A stretch of 64,000 nt of DNA from Cryptomeria japonica (GCF_030272615.1 NC_081413.1:332110302-332174301); one strand, 5' to 3'. Counted from the stretch's first letter, positions 11,370 to 23,503 are shown. The notes: a model not told the origin generated them from the sequence alone. Numbers and translations: made by a program.

Positions 11370-12984
11370 TTACATAAGGCTCTTAAGGGTCTCAACAACC
11401 TCAGCCTCCAGAAGACTCATTTTATCTGCAACAAACCTCAGTTCCTTGTAGTCCACACTCTGAGTAGCAACTTTCTTCTTCAAATTCCCCCTAGTCTGCT
11501 TGCAAGGGCCAAAATCCCCCTGAGTATTGTCTTTTTCATCATCCACACTGACCAGCATCTTGTCCTGACTATCAAGGTTATTCACCATGATATTCATTGT
11601 ATCAACATTCTTCTGGACAATTATATGACTATTTGCCATAATGGTCATGAGGGTAGCCTGAATTTTATTGTGATTCTCCTCAACAAGGGAGAATCAATTT
11701 TCAAACTCTTTCTTCATATGATCAATGCCTGCAATAGCTCTATTAATACATTCCACAACATATGTTTTCTCTTCCTCAGTCCATTGACCATCACCATTCT
11801 ATTTATCTTGACAAGTAGAAGTGGGCATAACTTCCATCTTACTACTAATAGCCCTTTGGTTAAGTTTGACGTCTTTGATTTCATGGAAAAGCCGCTTAAA
11901 AAGGATGGAATTATCAATGGCATGGTCTCTAGCCATACCCATGATGTCCACATAGTCATCCCTTTTGTCACTAAGCTCAACACTCTTGGGATGAAGGTCC
12001 TTTTGAACAACAACCCTCGAAGTTTTATTAGTCTCCTGATTAGGAGATGAGGGGGGTATCTCAAAATTTTGACTCCCAGACTCTAGGATGACTCTCTTAT
12101 TGATAACATTATCCTCAAAATTTCCTCAATGGCCACCAAAAGCAGAAGTATAATTACCAGTAGAGGTAGAAGAGGAAGAATAACAATCTTCTTCAAACCC
12201 TTCTTACCCTTACCCAAAATAGGTTTAGCTTTAGGAGAGTTCCCAATTTTGGATTTTTTAGGAGGAGAGAAAGTCACATCCTCTAATTCTGAAGAGGAAT
12301 CCTCATCCCCAGACTCCCCAAAACTAGTATTATCATCCGACAAAGTGGGGATAAAAGAAGAAGGGGCAACAAAGGCCTGGGCATGCTTATCAATTAACAC
12401 CAGCAACCCTTTATGAAGGATAGGGTATTTGGTAGGGTTCTTCCTAGGATCTCTGAAGCTAGCCTGAAGGGAAGACAACAGGAAAAAAGGAAAATAAACC
12501 CTAACATTTGGCATAAATAATTTAACGAAACAAAATGGTGACCATAAACACTGGTGAAACGCCCATCAAGAGTAAAGTAGTCCATAAGTACCTTAAGGAT
12601 TTGGGCCCAAATGTCCTTGAGAACACTGATATCATAAAAGCTGGCAGTCTTCTTCACTAGCTTCCCCTTTTCCTTCTTAGATTTTGGAAAATTATGCACC
12701 GCAATCTCCGTGTGAGTCTTGTCTCTGTAAAATTTCATTCCGTCAGAGGAGAGGCCTGTGACTTCAGCTATCAAATTCTCATCCACAGTTATCTTATGCC
12801 CATGCAGAGTAATGGTGCCATCCCTCCAATGCTTATCGAAATAAGCAGTAACATCCTTGTTAACCCCTTACAACTTCTTAATGAAGGGAGTGACGCCCCC
12901 TTTCACGACAAGCTTCCAAATTTTTTGGTCCTTCTTCAAGTGCAGACAACTCGAAGGCTCAAACCGCTTCCTAGCACCCCCCAT
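11370..12984 (-). pseudogene. X long ORF of unknown family, coiled-coil-like C-terminus
   Basis: Starts at ATG 12984 (MGGARKRFEPSSC) and ends with TAA at 11370-11372. It is interrupted by a stop near 12868 and frameshifts near 12510 and 12070. Recognisable order: a globular N-terminal part (ITVDENLIAEVTGLSSDG, then YDISVLKDIWAQILKVLMDY, then LDGRFTSVYGHHF), an acidic Ser-rich linker with SGDEDSSSELEDVTFSPPKK, a basic patch, then a helical segment (VVQKNVDTMNIMVNNLDSQD) and KMSLLEAEVVETLKSLM. It resembles hypothetical ORFs carried by repeats in plants, possibly related to the putative plant transposon protein families. I cannot assign a function. Confidence 0.5.
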
Positions 12985-13249
12985 ATTTCTTAGTAAGGTC
13001 ACATAAAACACAACAATCACTCTGAAATATGGATTTTGAGCTGAAGAGAAAACAACCCACAAAGCATATAATAGCACTGTAATTACATCGCCTGTAGCGA
13101 ACACATACCAAAATGATAAAAAAAGTGATCTTTCTAGAATCAATACGAGTAATAAAAGCAATATTACTCATTGTCCTTACTGCCTCAAATTCTGTCATGA
13201 AGGAGAAGCATGTAAAGTTGAGTGTCCAACCTGTCCTCATTGGTTCACG

Positions 13250-13606
13250 TCACTTGACTAGCACTACTAACCCCTCTATTAGCGAGGTAGTCAAAAACAA
13301 CATTAGACTCCCTATAAATAAGAAAGATAATGAAATTATCAAAAGAGAATAATATCCCTAGCTTTATTTATCCATACCTCCACATTCCAAGAATGCCTGG
13401 AAATACCTTTGAGATAATGTATAATGTTTTTAGAATCACTCTCAATCCAGACATGTTTGAATTTATGTTTCTTAGCAAGATTAAGACCTTGGAAGGCACC
13501 AATGGCTTCAACAAGGTGGTTAGACTGTGTTCCCAAGGGGAATGTCACCACTGAAATTAACTTTACCATTATGATCTCTCAAAACTCCCCCACAACCTAC
13601 ATGCCT
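13250..13606 (-). pseudogene. X RNase H domain fragment (LINE type)
   Basis: Minus strand, two frames. CGGVLRDHNGKVNFSGDIPLG is followed after a frameshift by NHLVEAIGAFQGLNLA, FKHVWIESDSKNIIHYL and SNVVFDYLANRGV. These match the RVT_3 RNase H domain of plant LINEs: a conserved Glu in the EAIGA helix, Asp in ESDS and the late YRESNVVFDYLAN helix. The N-terminal strand with the first catalytic Asp is missing because the element begins here. It lies upstream of an unrelated ORF, an unusual order. Confidence 0.75.
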
Positions 13607-13622
13607 GGGTAGTGTTAATGAT
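13607..13622. repeat. 16-bp target-site duplication of X, right copy
   Basis: GGGTAGTGTTAATGAT. Its last five bases (ATGAT) were later duplicated by element B. Confidence 0.85.
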
Positions 13623-14087
13623 TGTTGGTGTAAATTATGCCTCATAATTACACTTTACTTAAGTTTACTTAGGGTAATGCATTCATTGTAGTTTGGATAT
13701 GAGACACTTAGGGAAGTGTGCACATAGGGATGATGTATGTAAGAGAAATTCCACCTTTTGTGGACTTATCTTGTTGTTACATTCGACCTTCAGTGGGTGA
13801 TCCACCTCTTGTGGAATATTTTATTATTTCTCCTACCTACCCCTACCTACCCTTGTTTCTGATTGATCCACATGTCATGTTTGTGTGCTCACATATCCAT
13901 ATGGCCTTGCCTTTATAAGAAGATTTATTTACATTGTATGTAATTTTATCAAATTCAATTTTAATAAATCAACTCAGTCAATTGGGTATTTTGCATCTTG
14001 ATAAGAATTTAGTTTATTCTTGTCAACATTTATTCTCTCTTGTTTAAGTGGTTTCCATTGGACTCTAGATCTTGGCAAATTCTCACA
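13623..14087 (+). repeat. Element B 5' LTR
   Basis: 465 bp, TGTTGGTGTAAATTATGCC to TTCTCACA. TTTATAAG near 13912 is the likely TATA box. The following TGGTATTGTTACGC (14088-14101) begins like the copia initiator-Met primer site (TGGTAT) and then diverges. Clearly related to element A's LTR through most of its length. Confidence 0.9.
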
Positions 14088-15474
14088 TGGTATTGTTACG
14101 CTCTGCATACTCTTCCCCTCCATTTTGTCCCAATAAATGCGGGTCACCCTTTGTTTCTTTTCTGCTTTCCCTTGTTTTCTTTTTCTTCCTTTTTGTTCTT
14201 CCACTCCGGAGTTTCGGGTTTTGGAAACCCCAAAGTCCTTTGTCCTTTGCTTTCTTGTTCACTTCGAAACTCCACGTTTTTAGGATCTCGAAGTGTGTTT
14301 TTCCCCTTGGCCTCTTGTCCTTCTTCGGGATTCTGGGTCCCCAAAATCCCAAAATTTGTGTTGTTTCCCTTCTAAGACTTTTGGAATTCCAGGTTCCCAA
14401 AGTCCCGAAGTCTTGTTGTTTGTTTTGCCTGCACCCCGAGATCCCATGTTTTTGGAATCCCGGGTTGTCTTCATTTTATTCCCACCACCTCGAAACTTCG
14501 GAACCCCAGAGTCCCGAAGTGGTGTCTCATATGTGCCTCGAAACCTCGGAACCTCGGAATCCTGAGTGTTCCCTCATCTGGTTTGTTTTCCTTCAAAGTT
14601 TTAGAGTTTCGAAACCCCGAAGGGGGTTTGTGATGTGGATCGTACGATGCCCTAGAGGGGTATATATAGTGCTCGAAGAGTCATTTTGACTCATTTTCAC
14701 GCTCAATCTCTTGAAGTTCTCACTAATTTCCCTCCTCTGATGATTTGGTCCTCCCAAGACAAGCTTTTTCTTTTTCTCTTTTTCTCCTAGGTAGGCTATT
14801 TGCCCTCATGTTTTGCTTCGTTTCTTGTTTTGAGTGCTTTTCTTTCTTTCTTAGATTAGGGTTAGGGTTCTTTTTCATTTTCAATAAAGTCGATGTCGCA
14901 TCAACAATCAAGATTTCTATTTTCAGCCTTTCTTTTCATCGCTCTGGGATTTTGGGTTTCTGAAATCTTGGAACCCCCCTTCTATGGCCTCACTTCGAAG
15001 TTCCAGAACCCTAGAATTCTGGAGTTCCTTTTTCGAGATTCTGGAACCTCGAAACCTCGAACTCTTCCTCACCAGTGATTTTGAACTTCTTTGGGACCTT
15101 GGACCCCCTGAATCCCGAAGGCCATCTTGAAGCCTTTATGATCGCTTCAGAACTTTGGGTTCCCTGAGTCCTGAAGTCAATTTTTTGAGGAACTCTCCCT
15201 TACCCCGAAACCTTTGAGCCCCAAAGTTTTGAAGTACTCCCCCCTTTACGGCCTTACTCACCTAGAATTTTTAGAACTCCCAAACCTCGAAGAAGGTTCC
15301 TGTTGCTATGTTTTGAGCTTTCAAGCTCTAGAAACCCAGAACCCCAGGATCTCAGAATTCTGCATAATAGGTTTCTATCAACCCCAGAACCCCTAGATTT
15401 CAAAGTCTCTTATCTTTTGTCAATCTTGTGAAGTTGATCATATGCATTTCTTTGCTGTAGGTTAAGGCAGTCTT
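14088..15474 (+). promoter_or_regulatory. Element B leader with CCCGAAG-type repeats and an internal TATA box
   Basis: About 17 imperfect copies of a ~35-bp motif built from TCGAAACC, GGAACCCC and TCCCGAAGT lie in two blocks (14200-14620 and 14950-15410), spaced roughly 40-75 bp. Between the blocks is a strong TATA-like box TATATATAG (14661-14669), about 810 bp upstream of the ORF start, followed by CT-rich sequence. Overlapping open frames on both strands here are repeat shadows. Confidence 0.6.
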
Positions 15475-18400
15475 ATGGAACCCTCCACATCATCTCGAAA
15501 GAAGACTAGGGGTGAGATCAAATTGGAAAAGAACCCACCAACCATGAAGTATCAGTATCAAGGAAAGACCTTGGTGTCAAAATTGGAAAGTAAAATACAA
15601 TGGGTGACTGATATAGACATTGGTCACATAGAAATTGAAGACACCATATTGAAGGATCAAGAGATCAAGGTGTTGGCAACAACAAGGAAGGAGAACTGAG
15701 AAGGGGGGGGGGTGAATAATTTTTCACCAGATTAAACAAATTAAGCATTATCTCAGATCTGATCAATTGCAATAGAAAGAAAGATAACAACAATAATAGC
15801 AACACACATAACACCAATATTTTGACATGGAAAACCTGGTCAAGGGAAAAACCATGGTGGGAACCTACCCACAATGAGATGATACTTTGTAGTAGTATGT
15901 GTAAATATTACAATGGGGAATGCACATGCATTCAGGCACACTACCTAGAGCTCACTCCTCAAAATACAATGACCCAGAAGGCTACAACCCTCAGGGAAGG
16001 TTTACTACCTTACAAAGATATTCATACTACAATCCAGCAAAGATAAACTACAAAGATAGCATCTGCTAATGCCTGATGACAATTTTGGTTAAGCTCGTAT
16101 GTCTGCCTTGCAACACACTCTCTTCTCAATACACCACACTGAAAGATAAATTCACTTGTTCGCACATACACCTCTCTTTGATAATGTACACTTCAACACC
16201 AACACCCAAATTACATGATTATAACAACCATTTATACAAATCATCAACCTTGACTACAAGGTTAGCCAAACCCTTAACACCGAATTATAAAATTATACCA
16301 CATGATGCATAAATAAACCACTAGACCAATACAATGTCATAGACAACATAGCATGGACCTAAATCAACGTCTTGAACATGCACCACCACCGAAAATATCG
16401 CCAAGATCAACCGCAACATGTTACACCATAAAAAATATAGCATAACATGAAGAATATCACCAGACCCATAAGATCATCAAGAACACACACAATGATCAAT
16501 GCGGACCAACAAAACAAATAGGACTTGATTAGGAAACACCAACAAGCACGTTAGAATCATCTGCAATAGCTGCACCAACACCACTTAATCAAGTATTCAT
16601 CGATCAACACACTATTACTCAAGAACACTTAACAACAACATCTTAGACAAGAAAGATAGCTTGTGGAGCATCAAATCATGAACCATATGAAATGAAGATA
16701 CACATGAACATCCAAAAAACTCCCAAATCTACAATACAATATATGATCATACCGAAGCACAACAGATCAAACATCAGAACACTGAAAACCAATCTCCATA
16801 CTGGAATCCTCAACTCAATCAAATCATCACATAGAATCATGAAATCAATAAATAATGAAGTATATCTAGTTGATTCAACATATCAAATAGATAAACCAAC
16901 TAGATCAAATCACTACAATCACCAGATCACCAAATAGCTCTCTGCAACATGAAAACATAGGAATATGTTGACATCAATGACAACAACATATCCTAGCAGC
17001 AATAATATCCAACATAAGGCTAGTTGAGGCTACCATTTTCCCTCAGGCTATACAATCACCTGAATTAATCCTAGCAATAGCCCAACATTATAACAAGGAT
17101 ACAAGGAAATGTATGGATGCAACAGGAAAAGTGGTGGTGAATCTTTCCACAGAAATGATTGGAATGACATTTGGAATCCCTCAGTTTGAAAAGGTCCTCT
17201 AGACCACCAAAGGGGAGGCAAGTACCATTTTCAATAAAAAATGCCTCAAACTACAAATGTCATATAAATGAAGCTTGGCTGGAGGAACTGAGGAAGTCAT
17301 GCCTCAAGGCCACATATAATATACTCAGGGTTGATTTCAAGGTGGTGCCTATGGACTTAATTATCATGCTTAGCCATGCTTTTGGGAAGCCAAATTACAC
17401 ACATTATCATCTATGGATATTACATCCACACAGTCTTGATAGGTAAATAATATATTGATTAGGCCCAAAACATATCATATAACATTCATGAGCAGCTGTC
17501 CAATGTGTTGTAAACAAAGAAATTCTTCTTGACTTCTTATGTCATATGGGTAGTAGCAAGGAGTGGAAAGTACCCGAGACTCAACACAAAAAGAAGGTTA
17601 GGGGAAGAGCCTGGGTAGAAAAGAGTTTAGGAATACTACACTCTTTTTCCAATCACACATGCCAAATTCTATTTCAAGAGAATAAATGATGTATTTGTAT
17701 ATGTTGTTATATACAAGCTAACAGACGACGTAGACTATCGCATCTCCTCAGAAGAAATGAAAATGGTAAGAGAGTGGGGTTGTTGGTTCCTTCAAAACCA
17801 ACACTCCACTTACATTTGAGTGAGCGGATTCACCAAAAGGCCCTTCCTCCTTCCCCAATATTGTAGTAATAAAATAATCATTCTTGAATACACAAGGCAG
17901 ATCGTGGGGCTGCAGTCACTCCTGACCCTCAAGCACAAGACTGGGGTCACATTCCCAATTTCACTAGAATACTACAAATGCCCGAACATACAAGTTTCCA
18001 AGTAAGCTATTCATGAACTACAGGACCCGAGTTTAAAGAAATTTGATTATGCCAGAGAAATGTATAGTCTTCTTGGCAAGTTGAAACAAATGATGCCTAT
18101 CTCATTTTTGGGTCACTTACCGGCCTTAGAAGACTTTTGGGTAGACATGCAAGATAGTTTTGAAGCCTGAGAGGGGATATTATAGGTTGGCAGTTCCTCA
18201 ACTTAGGAACTTCAAGGTAGAGACAAACCTCCCCAATGACCTTTGAGATGATGGTGAGCTACTGGATCCGGTCTACAAGGAAATAGAGATTGACAAGAAG
18301 CCACTTTCGCCTATCAGGTGGTTATACCAGGAGAAAGTAGGCATTGAAATTGTAACAGAAAAGGTAATTGAAAGATCAAGGAAATGGTTGAACTTGAGGA

Positions 18401-20600
18401 TTTTCCCAAGTGCCTCCAAGGAAAAGAAGAAAGGAAAGGCTATGGGAAATCCTCAATCCAAGAATACTAAGGAGTATACTAGGCGAACTAGGTTAGAATC
18501 AAGGAAAAATACTCCTATAGATCCAGAAACTACCGCTCAAACCATGGATAAGGAAGAATTAATGAAGCAACTTGATGCAAAAATGAAGGAGTCCCAATTC
18601 CTCAAGATGAAAACTAAACACGGGATCACAACTGGGTTGAAATTAGTGCCACAAGCCTCTATTCATCCCATTGTACCTACTATTGGAATCATCCAAGGAG
18701 AGGGTACAACAAAAAAACAAGATGTGGAACAACCGACTCCTCCTGCAATTCAACTTCCTTCCACTCAGACACCTACACCAGCCTTTGCACCTCACGAGCA
18801 TGTCATCATCCACAACATTGAGTCTGATTTTGATTCTGATGATGAACTTATCTCAATAATTGCACGTAAGATGAAAGGTGAAAGAGTGTGAAGGCAGTCC
18901 ACTTCAAAACAAGTTCAGGGAGAATCAATATTGCAATAGGATGATAAACTCAAGAAACAAGAAGAAGACATTATTCAAAAAAAAAAACTACTCCAAACAC
19001 AAACGTTTGAGGCCCAATGAGAAGCCATGGAGATAGATGAACAAGATGAGTGGATCGTGCTCACTCGTTAAGACCAAGAGATGCTCCTAAAGCAGTTGGA
19101 AGGGGACAAGCAAAACCAACAAGTAGAGACTGAAAATGAAGCTTTTGAAAAAGAAGTTGGTGAAAAGTTAGAAGAAATTTCCCAACAACAAAAGATGGAA
19201 CAAATTCTCTTGGCAAATCTCACCCAGTAGGTCTCTTTGCTACACCCACAACAAGAGGATCCTACATCTCAGCAACCACATGAGAAGCTTCATGACAAAG
19301 AGCAACAAGAGGATGATGGATGAGAGCAACATGTGGAATCACACATGGTAACAACTAAGGTGACAACCCAAGGTGAAAGTCAAGATGAAAGCATGCCACA
19401 GTGGTTTAACTTCAAGTTTTAAAAGAAAAAGAAAGTTGTCGTCCCAAGCATCACCCTCCAAGATGCAATAAATGAGTCACCAAGATGGCTAAAAAGGGTC
19501 AAAACTCTCCATCATTTGTCAAGGAGTGATTTGGGAGATGTCATAGTCAGTGTCGTAACCTCAGCACAAGGAGAATAGGAAGGTACTTAGGTGTCCCCAA
19601 AGTACCATATTTCACAAGTTAATCTAGGCAAACAAACCAAATGGGGACAAATAGCCTCTCTAGACGCAACCATTGCTTCAATTAAATCAAGAATAAAAAA
19701 GGAACATAAATAAAAAAATGAAGTTAAGGCACAACTGCAACAATACAAACAACTTCTCGTAGAAATGTATAAACCATTGGATTCAAGATCCGGAGATGCT
19801 CTACCTTCCACTTCATCGCTCCCATAGGAAGAAGTGAAAGCAGTATTTGAAGTGAGAAGGGTTATGTCAACTCTTAAAACTTGGACTACTGACCAACTAA
19901 GTAATGTGAGAATGTTCCTTCAAGATACTATGGAAATACATGAAGATTCTCACCTACTCGAGAAGGGTCTCATCTTTTTCTCAAAACAACAGAAAACCCA
20001 ATTTGATGGTTTCTCAAAGGTTGCCAAATTGTTGAATAAGATAAAGAAATTGGGTGAATATACAGTAAAAGGGGAGGACCTATTGGGAGGTGAAGACTTC
20101 AACAACTTGCAAAAGTATGTTGAGATCTTGGAGATGAAGATGAAAATGATAGATCAATTTTGAGCAAAAGTGCTCAATGAATATCCCCCTTTCTTAGATC
20201 ATTTGGAGCGCTATGAGCGATATGTGATAGAACTACTAGGAAATTATGGTATAGGTCTGATGCAGTCTAAAGCACTCAGCTATGACATGGTCATTAAACA
20301 ATGGGAAGCATACACTACTCAGTACTTCTCCTCAACCATTGAGTTCAACACCATAGTCATAGACATGTACATGCATGCGATCTTCCAATGTTACTAAGCG
20401 ACTTAGTTGATAGATAGACTAGTTGACAAGATAGATGAAGTGAAGGAAGCACTGAGGGTGGCCAATTATGCATTGAATATATACCAGACCCACCATTCAC
20501 TTCCATAGACTGCTATATAATCAACTACCGCACCTATAGGAAGAGCAAGGAACAAACAAGTAGTTAACATACAGATGCACATGCAAACAGGCGTCACATT
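15475..20600 (+). pseudogene. Element B cargo ORF, unknown family with coiled coils, split by solo LTR K
   Basis: ATG at 15475 (MEPSTSSRKKTRGEIKLEKN). The frame is cut at 15670 by solo LTR K and resumes at about 17018. Recognisable blocks: VEATIFPQAIQSPELILAIA and TGKVVVNLSTEMIGMTFGIP (17030-17200), KPNYTHYHLWIL (17390), GFTKRPFLLPQYCSN (17825), a basic/proline linker and FDSDDELISIIARKMKGERV (18850). Charged coiled-coil stretches follow (EEDIIQKKKLLQTQTFEAQ; EKEVGEKLEEISQQQKMEQ), then a C-terminal helical part at 19834-20590 (LKTWTTDQLSNVRMFLQDTM). Many stops. No nucleic-acid enzyme motif. It resembles hypothetical proteins carried by repeats in conifers; function unknown. Confidence 0.55.
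15671..17014 (-). repeat. Solo LTR K (copia, same group as elements C and D)
   Basis: 1344 bp starting TGTTGGCAACAACAAGG and ending ATATCCAACA on the plus strand. It shares GAGAAGGGGGG..TGAAT, AAAACC(T/C)GG..AAGGGAAAAACCA.GGTGGGA and ACCCACA..AGATGATACT with the LTRs of C and D, in the same orientation as they lie here (element minus). Flanks CAAGG (15666-15670) and TAAGG (17015-17019) are a likely target duplication with one mismatch. No internal domain, so it formed by LTR-LTR recombination. Confidence 0.8.
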
Positions 20601-21500
20601 GGGGATCAATGCAATTCAGCAATAGTATTTCCGTTACACCTATCATGCATTGGCACTGTCATCAAGTGGATACTACACACATGGGGATAACAGAGCAACA
20701 AAAACTAAAAGGCAACTCATTGATGACACTAGTTTAGTAGTAGTTGAGTGGAGTTCCAAAGGCATCGACTTGCATGTTGATTGTAACTCCCACCATTTTG
20801 TAACTAGGTCTCAGACACACTTTATTCCTAGGAAATAGAGGCCATTTGAAGGGTCCAAAAATTGAATATTTGAGGCCCTAGCTTAAGATTTTTCATTTCT
20901 AGCATTTAATTTCAAATTGTGTTGAACTTTCTGAGTGTTAGTGCTCACTGTTACATTTATTCTTTTCATAAATGATCAATACAAGTTGTTGTTGTGGATC
21001 GTAGGCTCCATAATATGTGTTGAGTTGAGTTAGTATTCCTATTATTTTATATCTTCTCTCAATTTGGATGACGTGAATGTTCTAAATATTATGAATTTTA
21101 TTGTTATGTACCTGAGATTGTTTAACTAGATTTGTCTGCACGTGAGATCATAGACCTCACATGCGGATGGAAGTTTTATGTGATGCTATCTGACTTGTTA
21201 TTGATAATATCTAGTCATTGGAATCATTTTCTCTAATTCAAGTAGCTTGTATGGTTATTTTTTGTTCTCTTTTACCCTTATGTCTTTTGCATTTTATTTT
21301 GAGCAACCCGAGTGAGTGTCTTCTGTAACCAATAATACTGCCTTGATGAACAAGTTACATAGACCTTGAGTTACCTAAGCGTTGTTGTGACCCAACAAAC
21401 AAGACCTTGGGGAACACAAATTTTGTAATCCTAGCTCTTTTTAGGAAAGGTTCCGCGTTTGAAAAACCTACATGTAGGTAAGTATAAAAGGCCCATCAAC
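20601..21500 (+). other. Element B region after the cargo ORF
   Basis: Mostly closed frames, T-rich, no protein motif found. It ends in CCCATCAACA directly before a primer-site-like sequence, so part of it may be the LTR of a further, unresolved element. Confidence 0.35.
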
Positions 21501-21516
21501 AAGTATCAGAGCCATT
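21501..21516 (+). other. Primer-binding-site-like sequence inside element B
   Basis: After ...CATCAACA comes AAGTATCAGAGCCATT. GTATCAGAGCC matches ten or more bases of the initiator-Met-type copia primer site (TGGTATCAGAGC). It suggests that a copia leader is embedded here, or that B arose by recombination with one. I could not identify the start of a matching LTR. Confidence 0.4.
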
Positions 21517-22088
21517 AGAGTGCCATTGGTTTGCTAATTGAGAGAAATTTGATGATTTTTGGGGTTGTATTTTAAAGTTTTTTTTTTTATTTCAAGTTAT
21601 TATTGAAGCTTGTTGGGTCAATTTTAAGGTCACCATTAGATTGAGGAGGTTCGAGAAAGTCAGAATCACCTTTTGTTTCATCCAAATCCGACATCTGAGG
21701 TCTAATCTAGAGCCGTTTGAAGGTGGAGGGTGGTGACTTGTCCCATAAATGATCTGCAATTTTGGAGCATTTTTGGCAAAATCTGTCATCGCCATCACGC
21801 TTAGAACACCCAAAAACCCCATGATCACCTGTCCATTCATCCAAATTGGCCTTTGTCAGTCCGACCTAAAAAAAATCCCCCTTCCCACTATTGTACGAAT
21901 GTCATTGTTGCAGGTTTGAATTTTTTTTTAAAACTATTTTTTGTTTTATTAATTTTTTTTTAGAAATTTAAAATAAAAACACAAATTAGATTTTCGCATT
22001 TTAATTTTTTATTGGAGGTAGGGGTAATCATTTTTTAAAAAGTATTTTTTTTTTAAAATTTTTGTGGGGGGGAGGGGGGTGACAGGCC

Positions 22089-22318
22089 CCGTAGGTGGAC
22101 CCTGCGGCCCATAGGTACTCTGCAAGGGCCGCAGGTAGGCCCCGCAGGCCACTTGTGACCTGCAGGTGAACTTTGGGTACCGTAGGTGGACCTTGCGGCC
22201 CGTAGGTACTCTACAAGGGCCGCAGGTAGGCCGCACAGGCCACTTGTGACCCGTAGGTGAACTTTGGGTACCGTAGGTGGACCCTGCGACCCTTGCAGAG
22301 TACCTGTGGGTCACCTCG
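22089..22318 (+). repeat. GC-rich 91-bp tandem repeat (about 2.5 copies)
   Basis: CCGTAGGTGGACC starts at 22089, 22180 and 22271, exactly 91 bp apart. The third unit departs after 20 bp into CCCTTGCAGAGTACC (22290-22304), the reverse complement of GGTACTCTGCAAGGG in unit 1 (22114-22128). Flanks are extremely AT-rich with long T and A runs. The minus-strand ORF over it is a repeat shadow. Confidence 0.85.
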
Positions 22319-23179
22319 CGATTTTTTTTAAAGTATTTTAAAAATTAATTTTTTTTTTAATTAAAGTTTTTTTTAAATTCATTTTTAAATTAAGTTTTTT
22401 AAATGTTAAAAATAAAAAAAATAAAAATTTCTTTATTATTATTTCAATAAAGTTTTTTTTTAAAATAAAAAATGAATGAGTGTTTTTTTGTCTTTATTTT
22501 TAAATAAGTTTTTTTTTTGCATCGGATTTTAATAAATATTTTTAAAAACTTTTAATTAAGTTTTTAAAACAAATTGTCATTTTAATAAGAAAATTTGGGA
22601 AAGGGTATTTTTTTGTCCACCTTTATATTTGTATTTTAGCACTTCCAATTGGGAGCCAATAGTGGGGCCAGTCTGCTCCTTTGTATCTCTTGGCATCATC
22701 CCAATCAGAGGCATCTTCATCTGCTGTATTCTATGGGGCATATTTTTGGTGGCATCATCTTCATGTTTCCAGATTTGTATCATCATGTTGTATTCTCTTG
22801 CATGAGCTATGTTGTAACACACTAATATAAAGTGTCACACCTCTTTGTACTTCGTCATTGATGACATATTTGATGTAATCCTCTTGTATTTCATATATTA
22901 GGAAATATCTTGTGAGACTTGGTGCATGGCTCCAATTGAGACTTAGATTGTACACATTTGTGCATGGCTCTAGTGAGACTTTGATTGTACGAATTTCTAT
23001 CATTGATGAGTATCCAGTTGATGCTCAAAGAAAGTGTCTCCATGCCTGATCTTCATTTTGCTCCAGTGAGCGATTCATTGTCATCAACAATGGTACCTGG
23101 TTTTGTCACACTTTGACATTCTTGGTGCAACATTGGCTAAATTTCTTCCTAATGGGGAGGTATTTTGATCGACTTCATT
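22319..23179 (+). other. Element B 3' non-coding region
   Basis: Very AT-rich (T and A runs) to about 22620, then mixed sequence without ORFs that I can assign. Nothing recognised apart from short direct repeats such as GTGCATGGCTC (22920-22980). Confidence 0.4.
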
Positions 23180-23503
23180 GGACCATCCTTGCAAGAGATT
23201 CTACTTTGAGGGGGGGGGGGTTTCATGGTTTTTCTTCTTCTCTCTTATGGGGGGGACTTTTTCCTCACATGGGATTTTGTCCTTCTCATACTTCATTGAG
23301 AGAATTGTGTGCTTTCATCTCTCTTTTAGGGGGGAGTTTTTTCCCATTGGGTTTTTCTTTCTTTCTCTGTTTGTGAGAGATTGCATTGGATTGCATGTAT
23401 TTTTATTTGTACATGGGTACCTAACATGGCCTAGTAGCCGAGACCCATCTGCATTGTTGACTTAAGCCTACATTCCCCTAAGTTGCACTTAAGGGGGGGG
23501 GGG
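23180..23503 (+). other. Element B conserved 3' UTR and polypurine tract
   Basis: Matches element A at 7505-7836 with small differences. Two G runs (23207-23220 and 23493-23503) are present; the second is the plus-strand primer directly before the LTR at 23504. Confidence 0.85.

Larger units (their letters stand above)
11127..13606 (-). mobile_element. Insertion X: retroposon-like element in the L1a LINE
   Basis: 2480 bp bracketed by perfect 16-bp direct repeats (11111-11126, 13607-13622), a length typical of target-primed reverse transcription. The L1a coding sequence resumes on either side. On the minus strand X starts inside an RNase H domain, continues with a long ORF of another family, and ends in a conserved-looking tail (ACCTATTTTTGCCTTAATC, then a short A-rich end). 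No LTRs. The abrupt start suggests 5' truncation. Confidence 0.7.

Noticed and set aside
11204-11398. Hydrophobic minus-strand ORF resembling a membrane protein
   Set aside because: T/G-rich 3' tail of insertion X after the ORF stop; composition alone explains the hydrophobicity.
14072-14689. 205-codon ORF with repeated PQSPEV-like units
   Set aside because: It is the reading of the leader repeat array; overlapping frames on both strands show the same periodicity.
22009-22314. Minus-strand ORF with repeated peptide units
   Set aside because: Shadow of the 91-bp tandem repeat; the period is not a multiple of three and units change frame.
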